This document shows positions 1 through 8,897 of a stretch of DNA of 64,000 nucleotides, piece by piece. Under the pieces are notes generated by a model. The model was not told the origin of the DNA. It saw nothing but the letters and a program-made list of their open reading frames with translations, and did no database searches. Source of the stretch: CAZNLH01 sp964573995 (GTDB taxonomy: Bacteria; Gemmatimonadota; CAZMKB01; CAZNLH01); the NCBI GenBank assembly GCA_964573995.1, contig CAZNLH010000011.1, positions 14,046 through 78,045 on the forward strand. The letters run 5' to 3'. The position numbers and the translations under genes were made by a program. Position 1 is the stretch's first letter; each line of letters starts with the position of its first letter.

Positions 1-801
1 TATGCAGGTATAGGCCATCCAAATAGCCTCTATAGGAACGATCTGACCAACTTTACGGATGTTACGGAAGTTGCAGGAGTGGGCGCAGATTCCGCGGGAA
101 GTTACGGCTGTGCCTGGGGTGACTACGATAACGACGGCGACCTTGACCTCTACGTATGTAATGGAAACGGAAAGAACCTCCTCTTACGGAACAATGGGGG
201 AGTATTTGAGAATGTCTCGAGACTCTCAGGTACTGATAATCCAGGTTCGAGTAAGAGTGCCGTCTGGATGGACTACGACAACGACGGCGACCTTGACCTC
301 TACCTCACCAATTGGAGCGGAAGTTCCCTCTATCTCAATACAGGTGAGGGGATCTTCCTCGAGGTCTCACAGACCAGAGGGGTGATGACAGAAACCGGGA
401 TCGGTGTCTCCACATCTGATTTCGACACAGATGGTGACCTGGACATCTACGTTACAAGGGGAGGGAGCGGTCTTGATGACCGGCTCTATCAGAACGAGGG
501 AACCAGGAACCACTGGCTGTCGGTGGCCCTACAGGGGGACTTATCCGACCGGTACGGGATAGGTGCAAGGGTGGTGGTAACTGTAGACGGAGTGAGTATG
601 CTCCGTGAGGTCGCGGGGGGAAACGGGCTCTATTCCCAGAGTTCTTACGCCTTAAACTTCGGGCTCGGTTCAGAGACCATCGTGGATCAAATAGAGGTCT
701 TCTGGCCGAGTGGCATGAGGAGTTCGGTGAGTGGAGCGACGGCGGATCAGAGGATCGTCATAAACGAGATCCCGCGGAATCGACGGCCGAGGAATCACTG
801 A
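1..801 (+). CDS. FG-GAP/VCBS repeat protein with C-terminal ASPIC/UnbV domain (5' end missing)
   Basis: The reading frame is open from base 1, so the gene begins outside the window. Three calcium-loop FG-GAP units are visible: two nearly identical copies of DYDNDGDLDLY at about residues 41 and 91, then DFDTDGDLDIYV at about 141. Each carries the DxDxDGxxD pattern of VCBS/integrin-like beta-propeller blades. The last 90 residues (NHWLSVALQG to the end) match the ASPIC/UnbV domain that follows FG-GAP repeats in CRTAC1-like proteins. Such proteins are normally exported or surface-bound and often adhesive or carbohydrate-related; the actual substrate is unknown. The stop codon is directly followed by the ATG of the next gene, so the two are probably co-transcribed. 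There is no C-terminal sorting domain of the kind seen in the neighbour. Confidence 0.9.
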   Translation, partial: YAGIGHPNSLYRNDLTNFTDVTEVAGVGADSAGSYGCAWGDYDNDGDLDLYVCNGNGKNLLLRNNGGVFENVSRLSGTDNPGSSKSAVWMDYDNDGDLDLYLTNWSGSSLYLNTGEGIFLEVSQTRGVMTETGIGVSTSDFDTDGDLDIYVTRGGSGLDDRLYQNEGTRNHWLSVALQGDLSDRYGIGARVVVTVDGVSMLREVAGGNGLYSQSSYALNFGLGSETIVDQIEVFWPSGMRSSVSGATADQRIVINEIPRNRRPRNH

Positions 802-3195
802 ATGAAAACGCAACATTGCAGGAGAAAACCCTCGCAGTGGGCACGTACATCCGAACTGGATGTAGTAGCAGGTAGGGGGCTGAGAGCAGTTATTCCCCTT
901 CTCCTCATTGCCTTGCTTCTTCAGACTCACCCTGTATCCGGAGAGGCGCCTATGCGCCCGGGCCGCCTCCCCGAATCGATCGAAGCGATACCAACGGGTG
1001 CGCGGTACCGGCCCGCCGATCTCGAGCGGGATTCGCTCAACATGCGGATGGCTGGGAGGTGGCCATACACGGATGATTGCTATACAGTGGCGGTGGACGA
1101 GGTGAGGGAGATCGCCTTTTTGGGCGCCGGCGGTGGCATTTATCTCCTCGATGTCTCAGACCCATCGAGCCCCATGAAGTTGGGCCAGATCGCTACACCT
1201 GGGCAGGTGATGGGCCTCTTTTACCTGGACGGCCTTCTATACGTGGCAGATGGAAGAGAGGGCCTGCGGGTGATCTCGGCGGCGAACCCGGCGTACCCCG
1301 TCGAAATCGGATCTTGTGACACCCCCGGCATGGCGATGGGGGTGATGGTGAGCGGGTCTTACGCCTACGTGGCCGACATGGAGGGTGGGCTTCGGGTGAT
1401 ATCCGTTTCGGACCCGACGAACCCCGCGGAGGAGGGGTCCTATGTAAACGACCACGTGAACCTGGCCAAGGATGTAGATGTTGAGGGGTCCTACGCCTAC
1501 GTCACGGGGGGGGGCGGCTTTACGGTGATTTCGCTCTCGGATCCGGGGGATCCCGTGGAGGTGGGATTCCATTATCTCCCCGGCCTCAGGCTCGATGTGA
1601 GCGGCTCCTGCGCCTATGTGGCCATCAACGGTGCCCTTGCGGTGATCTCGATAGAAGATCCCACCGATCCGGAAGAGTTGGGGCGATGCGACGACATATT
1701 CGGAGTCGACGTGGCCGTCCAGGACTCATTCGCCTATGTAGCGGGGCTCTTGGATGGCATGGGAGTGGTATCGATCTCCGACCCTGCGAACCCCGTCCTT
1801 GTGGGAATCCGTTACATGAGTTGGGCGGAGGCGGTGGCCATAGAGGGTTCCCATGTCAATGTGGCATGCGATTCTTATGGCTTGGTGTTGACCACGGTCG
1901 AGGACCCGGTAAACCCGGTGATCACGGGAACGTTCGACGAGGTCCCAGGCTGGACACAAAAACTGGAAGCGAATGGACCTTACGTCTACATTGTGAGCGG
2001 TCAAAAGGGGGTGTGGGCCGTTTCCGTGCAGGATCCCGCGAGGCCAATCGAGATCGGCAGATTCGACCTTCCGGACTACTTGAACGCGGATGCAACGGAT
2101 ATCGCCCTCAACGGCCCGTTCGCATACGTTCCCTATACGAGTGAATGGGATAGTTGGTTGGTGGTACTATCAATAGAAGACCCCTATAACCTGGCCCAGG
2201 TGGGCTCCTTCTTCCCCAATCCCGCGTACGGGATGTGGTATCCCTTTGCCATGGATATCGAGGACCCTTACGCATACGTGGCCGCAGGGACATGGGGCCT
2301 GCGGGTCCTGTCGCTCGAAGACCCCGCGAACCCGGTCGAGGTGGGCAACTACGAGCCATCTTACGGATGCTACATCGAACCGGCTGTCGAAGGTAATTAT
2401 GCCTATGTACCGTATAACGGCAGATTGATGGTCCTGTCTGTGGATGACCCCGCGAACCCCGTCGAAGTCGGGTCGTACGAACCCGAGGGAGAACATCCGA
2501 GCGTCGGGACTCCCGCCATCCATGGCCCTTATTCCTACCTTGTGACTGTTCCCAATTTCCTTGACGACGATAGTTACCTGGACATCCTGTCGCTCGAAGA
2601 CCCCGCGAACCCGGTAGAGGTGGATTCCTGCACCCCGCCGGACGAACCGAGCGCCCTCAGGATCGCGGGCTCACTGCTCTTCGTAATGGATCGTTACTTC
2701 GGCCTGAGGGTGTTCTCGATTGCGGACCCCGAAAACCCCGTAGAGGTCGGTTTCTACGAATTGCCATGGTCTCTCTCATACAACATGTATGATTTCGAGG
2801 TTGACGGTCCCTATATATACCTTGCGAACGGCCCGTATGGTATGACCATCCTCGAATACTCCGGCCCGACCGCTGTCGGTGACGGCTCGCAAGGCGCCGA
2901 TCCACTCATACCACGTGCCTTCTCCCTATCCCAGAACTACCCAAACCCCTTCAACCCTTACACAATCATCAAGTATCAGGTGCCCGAGCGCTCAGGAGTA
3001 ACGATCCGGGTCTACGACCTGCGGGGCCACCTGGTCCGTACCCTCGTCGATCAGGTCAAGGATGCCGGTACTTATTTAGTTCAGTGGAACGGTCGGATGA
3101 GTTCCGGACAAACGGTCCCAAGCGGAATTTATTTCTACACCATGAAGACCGACAAGGAGTTCCGGTCCATCAAGAAAATGGTCATCTTGAAATGA
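802..3195 (+). CDS. Secreted LVIVD-repeat beta-propeller protein with FlgD-like/type IX-type C-terminal domain
   Basis: The 797-residue product starts with basic residues followed by a hydrophobic segment (about residues 30-45, AVIPLLLIALLLQTHPVSG), consistent with a long Sec signal peptide. Residues about 105-690 consist of 13 recognisable LVIVD units plus one partial unit. Each follows the pattern YAYVA..GLRVISVSDPxNPVEVGSY and is 38-60 residues long, as expected for beta-propeller blades. The last 90 residues hold the YPNPFNP motif, an Ig-like FlgD fold (RVYDLRGHLVRTLVD, PSGIYFYTM) and a basic end (KKMVILK). This is typical of secreted proteins in FCB bacteria, where the domain directs export by or resembles clients of the type IX system. 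The ATG abuts the upstream TGA, suggesting translational coupling. Function beyond surface or secreted binding is unknown. Confidence 0.9.
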   Translation: MKTQHCRRKPSQWARTSELDVVAGRGLRAVIPLLLIALLLQTHPVSGEAPMRPGRLPESIEAIPTGARYRPADLERDSLNMRMAGRWPYTDDCYTVAVDEVREIAFLGAGGGIYLLDVSDPSSPMKLGQIATPGQVMGLFYLDGLLYVADGREGLRVISAANPAYPVEIGSCDTPGMAMGVMVSGSYAYVADMEGGLRVISVSDPTNPAEEGSYVNDHVNLAKDVDVEGSYAYVTGGGGFTVISLSDPGDPVEVGFHYLPGLRLDVSGSCAYVAINGALAVISIEDPTDPEELGRCDDIFGVDVAVQDSFAYVAGLLDGMGVVSISDPANPVLVGIRYMSWAEAVAIEGSHVNVACDSYGLVLTTVEDPVNPVITGTFDEVPGWTQKLEANGPYVYIVSGQKGVWAVSVQDPARPIEIGRFDLPDYLNADATDIALNGPFAYVPYTSEWDSWLVVLSIEDPYNLAQVGSFFPNPAYGMWYPFAMDIEDPYAYVAAGTWGLRVLSLEDPANPVEVGNYEPSYGCYIEPAVEGNYAYVPYNGRLMVLSVDDPANPVEVGSYEPEGEHPSVGTPAIHGPYSYLVTVPNFLDDDSYLDILSLEDPANPVEVDSCTPPDEPSALRIAGSLLFVMDRYFGLRVFSIADPENPVEVGFYELPWSLSYNMYDFEVDGPYIYLANGPYGMTILEYSGPTAVGDGSQGADPLIPRAFSLSQNYPNPFNPYTIIKYQVPERSGVTIRVYDLRGHLVRTLVDQVKDAGTYLVQWNGRMSSGQTVPSGIYFYTMKTDKEFRSIKKMVILK
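1117..2870 (+). repeat. Tandem LVIVD-coding repeats
   Basis: About 14 degenerate units of roughly 115-180 bp run through the coding sequence. The most conserved part encodes DPANPVEVG. Near-identical DNA tracts beginning GACCCCGCGAACCC occur near 2321, 2447 and 2597, with a close variant near 1783. The near-identity of late copies compared with the early ones suggests recent duplication or gene conversion among blades 9-11. These are protein-coding repeats, not a CRISPR array or an intergenic satellite. Confidence 0.8.
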
Positions 3196-3297
3196 GTAAC
3201 AGGTTGGGCCGAATCTCGAAGGGGTGAAAGGTGCTCATTTGACGAGCGATCTCCGGTTCACTTCCACCGCCACATCGGATGAATTGGCACGCGGTCT

Positions 3298-4332
3298 TCA
3301 ACCGCCCAGGACATCCCGGTAGGCGGCCATTGTCAACTCCGCCACCCTCTTCCAGGTGAACTCCCGCCGGATATGCTCCCTGAGTCCATCCCCCCTCTCT
3401 CCATCGAGGGCCCTGCGGATCCCATCCCTTATCGAAGCCGTGGAGAAGGGGTTCACGTACTCCGCGAGGTCACCGAAGTAGTCCCTCGTTCCACCCAACG
3501 GAGTGATGACCACGCGGGCACCGGCAAGCGCCGCCTCCAGGGCAGCTATCCCCGGTGTCTCGTATAGCGACGGAAGGACGAAGGCGTCGCAGGCGGCATA
3601 GGCAGAGGCAAGGAGCGGAGAGGAAGAGGGCAGCGGTTCGAGGATCGTGATGTTGCCTGCACCCTCGGCCGCCTTCCGACAGGCGTCGGCGTATGCCCCG
3701 CCCCATACGCCGCCGATGATCACCGCCGGGCGGTCTATATCCTTAAGTGCCTGGAATAGGCGCAGGAAATTCTTCCTCTCCATGCCGATGAAACCAACGG
3801 ATAGCACGAAGTGCTCCAGGCCGTATTTCTCCCTGAAGGGTCCCGGGTCCGCGTTATAAAACCTCTCGTCCACCCCGTTAGGGACGATCCCCACCCTATC
3901 CGCGGGCACACAGAGCCCTCGGACCACCATGTCTGCCTCAGTGGAAGTATTCGGCAGGACGAGATCTGCCCAGCGGCATATGTCGGAGGCTATTCCATAA
4001 TCGGTCCACACGCCGCGCACGAGGCGCCTGATCCGCCTGTCCACCCGGATCGTCGCCCTGACGGCCCACCTCGACCTCCTGGTGAAGAATATCGGCGACA
4101 CCACGGTCTTCATCCCCGCGCGATGCAGCGTGGCGGCGGTGTGGTAGGTTCCTATGTTGGCGCCGAACAGGTGGCACAGGTCGAATCCACCGAGGTCCAT
4201 CTCCTCCCACGGGTCAAACCTCGCCACTTCTACTCCCTCTTCCGCAAGTGCATTGCACGTGCCATCGACCTGGGATCGGAGCCCTCCCCCGAGGATCGTC
4301 ACGGCTGGATATGTGGTTACCAGTACCTTCAT
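3298..4332 (-). CDS. Glycosyltransferase family 4 (GT-B fold)
   Basis: The 344-residue protein has the usual GT4 layout. The N-terminal Rossmann-like half contains GGGLRSQVDG, the glycine-rich acceptor-side loop. The C-terminal half has VPNGVDERFY, LSVGFIGMERKN and the nucleotide-sugar signature EX7E in ETPGIAALEAALAGARVV. It probably transfers a sugar from an NDP-sugar to a growing surface polysaccharide on the cytoplasmic face of the inner membrane; donor and acceptor cannot be read from sequence. It is the last gene of a four-gene operon. Its ATG overlaps the stop of the deacetylase gene by 4 nt (ATGA), which indicates translational coupling. It converges on the LVIVD gene with about 100 bp between. 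Confidence 0.9.
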   Translation of the reverse strand: MKVLVTTYPAVTILGGGLRSQVDGTCNALAEEGVEVARFDPWEEMDLGGFDLCHLFGANIGTYHTAATLHRAGMKTVVSPIFFTRRSRWAVRATIRVDRRIRRLVRGVWTDYGIASDICRWADLVLPNTSTEADMVVRGLCVPADRVGIVPNGVDERFYNADPGPFREKYGLEHFVLSVGFIGMERKNFLRLFQALKDIDRPAVIIGGVWGGAYADACRKAAEGAGNITILEPLPSSSPLLASAYAACDAFVLPSLYETPGIAALEAALAGARVVITPLGGTRDYFGDLAEYVNPFSTASIRDGIRRALDGERGDGLREHIRREFTWKRVAELTMAAYRDVLGG

Positions 4333-5891
4333 CCCCTCATCCTCCAGATAAAGGTTCTAACATCATCGGCAAGCCTCTTCACCCGCCGTCCGAGTACCCT
4401 TGTGACATCGCCGGGAACAGGTGGGACATCCGGGAGGTTCCTCCAGGGCAGGTCCTGCGACAATGTCCTCTTTCCCGTCTCCGCCAGGGCCCAACGCCCA
4501 TCCGGGGCGGTCACTGAGGCCCGAATCCCTTCCACGGCCGTGTCCTCCGGGATCTTGACCTCAACCTCCTCCCCAACATCGATTCTTGCCCCCTCCAGGC
4601 ACCCTACCCGCCTCGACCACCACCCGGCATAGTCCCGGAGGGGCCATGCGCCCATTCCAGATTCACGTACCCGCTCGAACAGCCAGCGCAGTATGGGAAG
4701 TGGCCCATCGCCGGGGTGAACGTAAAACAACAACGGATCGAAGGACGCCGTCTTTGTTTTCATCACGAAATCAAAGTAATCGATCATCTCACCCGGCCCG
4801 TATCCTTCCCTTCGTAGACTGCCGATCGTTACCGGATGGACCGGCACGTGGAGGAGTCGTGCGAACGATCCCCCCAGCCATGGGTACGAGGGGAGGTTGT
4901 CGTATTCAAGGCCGAATTCCGATGAATATTGAAACCCGAGTGATTCGAGGTCTTCCACGAGGTTGCGTCGCCAGATACCATACGGGGCGGCGAACCCGAC
5001 CGGATGAAGGCCCACCACCTCAACGAGGTCGCGCGCCTTCTCTATCCCGGATCGATCGAGGCCGCCCCTCCCGTATGCCTCGTGGGCATAACAGTGAACG
5101 CCTATCTCCTGCCCTTCCATCGAAGAGAAATCGTGCAGCCGGCCGACGTGGGCCTTGACGTGGAGGAACCACGAGGCGGGCACGTGAAACTCGTGGACCA
5201 GCCTGTAGAGTTCATCCACCTCCTCGCGCCGGGCATAATCCGTATCGATCCGCAGGGAGAAGATGTTCTCGGCACACCCGGGAAAATACCAGAGGTGGGC
5301 GTAATCTATCCCCCTCTCGTGATGGAGCGCCTCCAGGACGCAATGGAACATCAGGCGCAACTCGCCGCGGGGGACCATCGAGACACGCTCTGATGGAAGC
5401 GGCTCGACCGGTGAATAGAAGAGGCGCCGTCTTGCCCGCGTCTCCTCGAAAAGGCCCTGAAGGTCCACGGGAAATGCGGCCATCACCCCCTCACCGTAAT
5501 GGAGGATGGGAAGGACCGCCGAGCCCTTATCCGTGAGGAGTTCTCCTGCACCCTCGACAACGAGCCCCCTCCCTGATGCCTCCACGAGCCGGTTCCAACG
5601 AAGTTTCGAGGCCCTTCGGCGGATCAGGTAACGGAACCTCTCCCACCGGGCCTGCCTCCCGCACCACCGGGCCAGGACCTCCTGTGGGAGGACCGCGGCG
5701 CCCCCCCTCCTTACATAATTCCTCAAGGGCTCCTCCCACTCCCCCACTCGAGGGCCACAGGCGATCACGACGCTGAATCCATCCGTATCGAGGGCATCGG
5801 GCGATTGGACCCTGGCCCACGGGAATCCCTCCTGCCGAAGCAGTGCCGCCCACACCGGCGCGTTTCCGATCAACCCGGCCCTGAGGTTCAC
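4329..5891 (-). CDS. Polysaccharide deacetylase-like protein with N-terminal GATase-like extension
   Basis: 520 residues, with a GTG start immediately after the flippase stop. The central part (about residues 195-400) is a NodB/CE4-like barrel. LRIDTDY near residue 217 takes the place of the usual TFDDG motif, HCYAHE near 266-271 supplies the HxxxH metal ligands, and GFAAPYG resembles motif 3. It lacks a clear signal peptide, so it may act on lipid-linked or cytoplasmic glycan intermediates, removing N- or O-acetyl groups. The first 190 residues (GLIGNAPVWAALLRQEGF, FSVVIACGPRVGEW) resemble a class I amidotransferase-like alpha/beta fold without recognisable catalytic residues. The position between a flippase gene and a glycosyltransferase gene points to exopolysaccharide or O-antigen modification. 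Family confidence is good; substrate is unknown. Confidence 0.8.
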   Translation of the reverse strand: MNLRAGLIGNAPVWAALLRQEGFPWARVQSPDALDTDGFSVVIACGPRVGEWEEPLRNYVRRGGAAVLPQEVLARWCGRQARWERFRYLIRRRASKLRWNRLVEASGRGLVVEGAGELLTDKGSAVLPILHYGEGVMAAFPVDLQGLFEETRARRRLFYSPVEPLPSERVSMVPRGELRLMFHCVLEALHHERGIDYAHLWYFPGCAENIFSLRIDTDYARREEVDELYRLVHEFHVPASWFLHVKAHVGRLHDFSSMEGQEIGVHCYAHEAYGRGGLDRSGIEKARDLVEVVGLHPVGFAAPYGIWRRNLVEDLESLGFQYSSEFGLEYDNLPSYPWLGGSFARLLHVPVHPVTIGSLRREGYGPGEMIDYFDFVMKTKTASFDPLLFYVHPGDGPLPILRWLFERVRESGMGAWPLRDYAGWWSRRVGCLEGARIDVGEEVEVKIPEDTAVEGIRASVTAPDGRWALAETGKRTLSQDLPWRNLPDVPPVPGDVTRVLGRRVKRLADDVRTFIWRMRG

Positions 5892-7310
5892 CTACCACTC
5901 CCTGCGCAACAGTTGAATGTCAAGGCGGTCCACGCCGCCCACGATGAGGAGGGTTATCATGTACACCCCCAGAGAGAGCGCCACATCGACCACCATATCG
6001 TCCACGGGGTGAAAAAGCAGTGGAAGGGACATGACCGCGGCCGACAGGAACGGCCTCGTGAGCGATCCGATAACGTCCACGCCGATCACGCGCCTGCAGG
6101 CGACCGCCGCCATGACCATGATGATCACCTCCCCGGATACAAACCCGCCCGCGACACCGGTAAGGCCCAGTGGGCCGGCCAGGAGACCCACCAGCAAGAG
6201 TTGCACGATCGTTCCTGTCAGCATGATCCGGACATACCTGTCCTCCCTGCCGACTCCCATGAGGCTGAAGAGGAAGACCGTGTTGAGCGAGGTGGCGAGA
6301 AAGAACCAGATCAGGACCTGAAAGACCCCTGTCGCTCCAGCATAGTCAGGCCCATAGATGCCGTGGATCAACCCGGGGGCAAGTGCAAAGGAGGAGATGC
6401 AGATGGGGAGGCTCACCGCCGATATCATCCGCAGGAACCGGCCTGATACCGAGGGCAGCCTCGTGGGATCCGATTTCCATACACGGCTTGCCAGGGGAAA
6501 GAACACCACGCTCGTCACCCTGTCGAGGATCATGAATGCAAACACGATCCTCATGGCCGCGCTGAACTGGCCGACGGCCCCGGCGCCGAGGACCAGTCCC
6601 AGGATGAGCGGCGGGAAATGAAAGGCCGCCTGAGAGAGCGTGGAGCCGATCCCGAGGGGAAGGGACCTCCGCAGTTCCCCTATCCACCCCCTACCAAGTC
6701 CCCTCAACGGCACCTTCCACCTCCCGGGCGATATTGCGCCGCTCTTCAGGCCGGCGGCCATTAGGAGGGCCGCCGACGCGACGTTCCCGATGAGGAATGC
6801 GACCGGCACCCGCAGCCAATCGTCCCGGCCCCTCACGAGGAGGAAGAGGGATAGGAGATAGACCAGGTTGAGGGTGAGCCTGGCGATGGTGATGAGGCCC
6901 ATCTGCTCCCTGCCCTGGAAGAGCCAGTCGAGGGAGAGAGATAGGGGGATGAGCGTCAATGAAAACATCAGGACCACCCGGCCGGTCCCACTCCCACCAA
7001 GGCTGGTCCGGGAGAGGAGGAAGGTCGCGATAATCAAGATAATGGATATCGACAGTTGGATGCCAGTGATCGACAGGATGAGCCGCTGCAGGTCTCCGCC
7101 GACGGAGGCCGCACGGCGCGTCCCGTAAAGCCTGAGGCCCGGGCTTGAAGCGAGCACCATGTATCCCAGCACGGCGAGCCCAATGTTGACGGCCCCGAAG
7201 AGGTCGGGGCCCAGGACCCTCGCCATGTAGGCGACCGCGATAAAACCGAGGAGTTTGCCCCCGAACTCCCCCGCGGCGAGGACCGTGAGGTTCTGGAGGA
7301 TATTTTTCAA
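5892..7310 (-). CDS. Oligosaccharide flippase / polysaccharide biosynthesis protein (Wzx-like, MOP superfamily)
   Basis: The 472-residue product has about 12-14 hydrophobic segments and the N-terminal pattern FGGKLLGFIAVAYMARVLGPDLFGAVNIG, typical of Wzx/RfbX-type lipid-linked oligosaccharide flippases. It would move undecaprenyl-linked repeat units across the inner membrane. The start codon is TTG at 7310; no in-frame ATG or GTG lies near upstream, and a GGTGGA sequence about 8 nt upstream can serve as ribosome-binding site. The gene lies between two operon partners: it follows a GT4 gene by 39 nt and its TAG directly abuts the GTG of the deacetylase gene. No polymerase (Wzy) or ligase is seen in the window, so the glycan locus must be completed elsewhere. 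Confidence 0.88.
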   Translation of the reverse strand: MKNILQNLTVLAAGEFGGKLLGFIAVAYMARVLGPDLFGAVNIGLAVLGYMVLASSPGLRLYGTRRAASVGGDLQRLILSITGIQLSISIILIIATFLLSRTSLGGSGTGRVVLMFSLTLIPLSLSLDWLFQGREQMGLITIARLTLNLVYLLSLFLLVRGRDDWLRVPVAFLIGNVASAALLMAAGLKSGAISPGRWKVPLRGLGRGWIGELRRSLPLGIGSTLSQAAFHFPPLILGLVLGAGAVGQFSAAMRIVFAFMILDRVTSVVFFPLASRVWKSDPTRLPSVSGRFLRMISAVSLPICISSFALAPGLIHGIYGPDYAGATGVFQVLIWFFLATSLNTVFLFSLMGVGREDRYVRIMLTGTIVQLLLVGLLAGPLGLTGVAGGFVSGEVIIMVMAAVACRRVIGVDVIGSLTRPFLSAAVMSLPLLFHPVDDMVVDVALSLGVYMITLLIVGGVDRLDIQLLRREW

Positions 7311-7349
7311 GGCGTATCCACCGCATCCGTGAAGTGGGCCGATTTCATC

Positions 7350-8510
7350 TTACTCACACACATCGTTCCCAGTGCTCAGGAGGCCGGAAAGGGCCGGCAG
7401 CAAGGAGGCCTCCTCATTCTCCCAGTTGAACTCGCGCGCGGCGCGGTCGCAATTTCGCCGCATCTCGTCATAGAGTGCCCGGTCGTCCAGGAGTCGTCTC
7501 ACCTTCGTCACCACATCCTCCATGTCCTCGACATCCACCACGAGCCCCACCCCTCGATCCAGGACCACCTTCCTCAACGGCGGAAAGTCACTGGCCACCA
7601 CGGGCACGCCGGCCATGATATACTCGAAGACCTTGTTGGGCCGTGCCCTCAGGTGATTCTCCCCGAAAGGTTCCTGAAGCGCGAGACCAACATCGGCACC
7701 CGCGGTATATGCCAAGAGGTCAGAGTAGGGAATGGGGCCGCGTATAAAGACCCTGTCATCGAGCCCATAGTCCCTTGCCCTGCTTAGCAGTGCGCTCTTC
7801 AATTCACCGAAGGCGAGGTAGACCATGACGCTGCCCTCTATCCGCCTGATGATCTCGAGCGGGAGGAAGATGCCGCGGCCCGCGTTGAGGGTCCCCTGGT
7901 ACAAGAGAACGCGCCGTTCGGCCGGGATACCGAGGTCCTTTCGGAGCGGGGAAGGTCCACCCGGCCTCGATGACCTGGGAGGATGGTTCCTGACGACAAT
8001 GGGAGGCTTGATCCCGTAACGCCCCTGAAGGATCTCCCTCTGGTTGGCGGCGGTGATCATGACGAGGTCGGTCTTGACAATCCAGGTCCTCTCCACGAGG
8101 CTCCAGAACGCCTGCGTGCGGGGACGCCCGACGAGTGAGCCGAGGGCGAAGTATAGTTCGCGACAATCATAGGATAGGCGGCCTCCATGGAAGAGCGCCC
8201 CCAGCCAGGCCACCGGCAGCGAGAAGAGATCCTCCGCCTGGTAGAGATCCGCAGGGATACGAATGACCCTGGCTGTCGCCCTCAGGTAGAATTCGAGGAA
8301 CCGTAGTTTCGAGGGGAGCCCGCGGTGCAGCCTGATACTGTAGACATCCGCCCCCAGGAATCTCGAGCGTACCGATCCGGCACCGGTCCCCACGATCGTG
8401 ACCCGGTAACCTGAACGGACCAATGACGTTACGATATTGTGAGAGCGCCCGTCGTACCGGATATCCCCGAGGAAGACGAGACAGACTTGGCACCTGCTTG
8501 TCGTTATCAT
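7350..8510 (-). CDS. Glycosyltransferase family 4, first gene of the polysaccharide operon
   Basis: GT-B glycosyltransferase of 386 residues from the chosen ATG at 8510. Visible motifs are CLVFLGDIRYDGRSHN at the N-terminus, the donor-side segment VLLYQGTLNAGRGI near residue 215, and the GT4 signature RPNKVFEYIMAGVPVVASD near 290-310. The open frame extends 12 codons further up to a TTG at 8546, but that TTG is the first part of a TTGACA -35 box whose -10 lies inside the extension, so the ATG at 8510 is preferred. No Shine-Dalgarno sequence precedes it, in agreement with a leaderless transcript. It heads the operon with flippase, deacetylase and a second GT4. Sugar specificity is unknown. Confidence 0.88.
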   Translation of the reverse strand: MITTSRCQVCLVFLGDIRYDGRSHNIVTSLVRSGYRVTIVGTGAGSVRSRFLGADVYSIRLHRGLPSKLRFLEFYLRATARVIRIPADLYQAEDLFSLPVAWLGALFHGGRLSYDCRELYFALGSLVGRPRTQAFWSLVERTWIVKTDLVMITAANQREILQGRYGIKPPIVVRNHPPRSSRPGGPSPLRKDLGIPAERRVLLYQGTLNAGRGIFLPLEIIRRIEGSVMVYLAFGELKSALLSRARDYGLDDRVFIRGPIPYSDLLAYTAGADVGLALQEPFGENHLRARPNKVFEYIMAGVPVVASDFPPLRKVVLDRGVGLVVDVEDMEDVVTKVRRLLDDRALYDEMRRNCDRAAREFNWENEEASLLPALSGLLSTGNDVCE

Positions 8511-8517
8511 CCGGGGA

Positions 8518-8546
8518 ATATTACGAGAATAGGAGGGAGGTGTCAA
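8518..8546 (-). promoter_or_regulatory. Near-consensus sigma-70 promoter of the polysaccharide operon
   Basis: On the minus strand TTGACA (8546-8541) is separated by exactly 17 nt from TAATAT (8523-8518). Seven nucleotides follow before the ATG of the first glycosyltransferase gene at 8510, which is where transcription should start. The mRNA would therefore carry no, or almost no, 5' leader. Confidence 0.75.
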
Positions 8547-8723
8547 CTACCCGTGCCTCCTTCGCAGAGGTCCACATCACTACGACATTCCTGGATGACC
8601 GCAACGATGAGGTCTAGGCCCCGGAACCCGCACGGTAGACATGAGTGAGAGCCCACTCGATGAGGCCCTGCAGGGTGCTGCGTGCAGGATAAGGAAGGCC
8701 GGTTGGCATGGAACAAGAGTCGA

Positions 8724-8800
<77 letters not shown>

Positions 8801-8813
8801 ATACCACACGTGC

Positions 8814-8842
8814 AATATACCGGAATCGACGGTCGTTGTCAA
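8814..8842 (-). promoter_or_regulatory. Promoter of tRNA-Pro(TGG)
   Basis: TTGACA (8842-8837), a 17-nt spacer and TATATT (8819-8814) lie 13 nt upstream of the tRNA 5' end. The start point would be near 8807, giving a short 5' leader for RNase P to remove. Confidence 0.8.
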
Positions 8843-8867
8843 CCGCTTGACACGGAAATATCCCGAC

Positions 8868-8897
8868 TTGACTTTCCTCCCCTTCATGTGGTAGGAT
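8868..8897 (+). promoter_or_regulatory. Candidate promoter for the secreted protein gene at 9015
   Basis: TTGACT (8868-8873), an 18-nt spacer and TAGGAT (8892-8897) read on the plus strand, about 110 nt upstream of the ATG at 9015. It is back-to-back with the tRNA-Pro promoter. The remaining part of the 8511-9014 intergenic region holds the tRNA gene and no convincing reading frame. Confidence 0.5.

Noticed and set aside
1117..2870. Possible CRISPR-like or satellite repeat
   Set aside because: The periodicity follows LVIVD protein blades in one reading frame, with degenerate units and no constant spacers.
3196..3297. Rho-independent terminator between the convergent LVIVD and glycosyltransferase genes
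   Set aside because: Only a 4-bp stem (GCTC/GAGC) without a T-tract is visible.
3811..4632. 273-residue plus-strand frame
   Set aside because: It lies antisense to the well-supported glycosyltransferase and deacetylase genes and has no signal, motif or ribosome-binding site.
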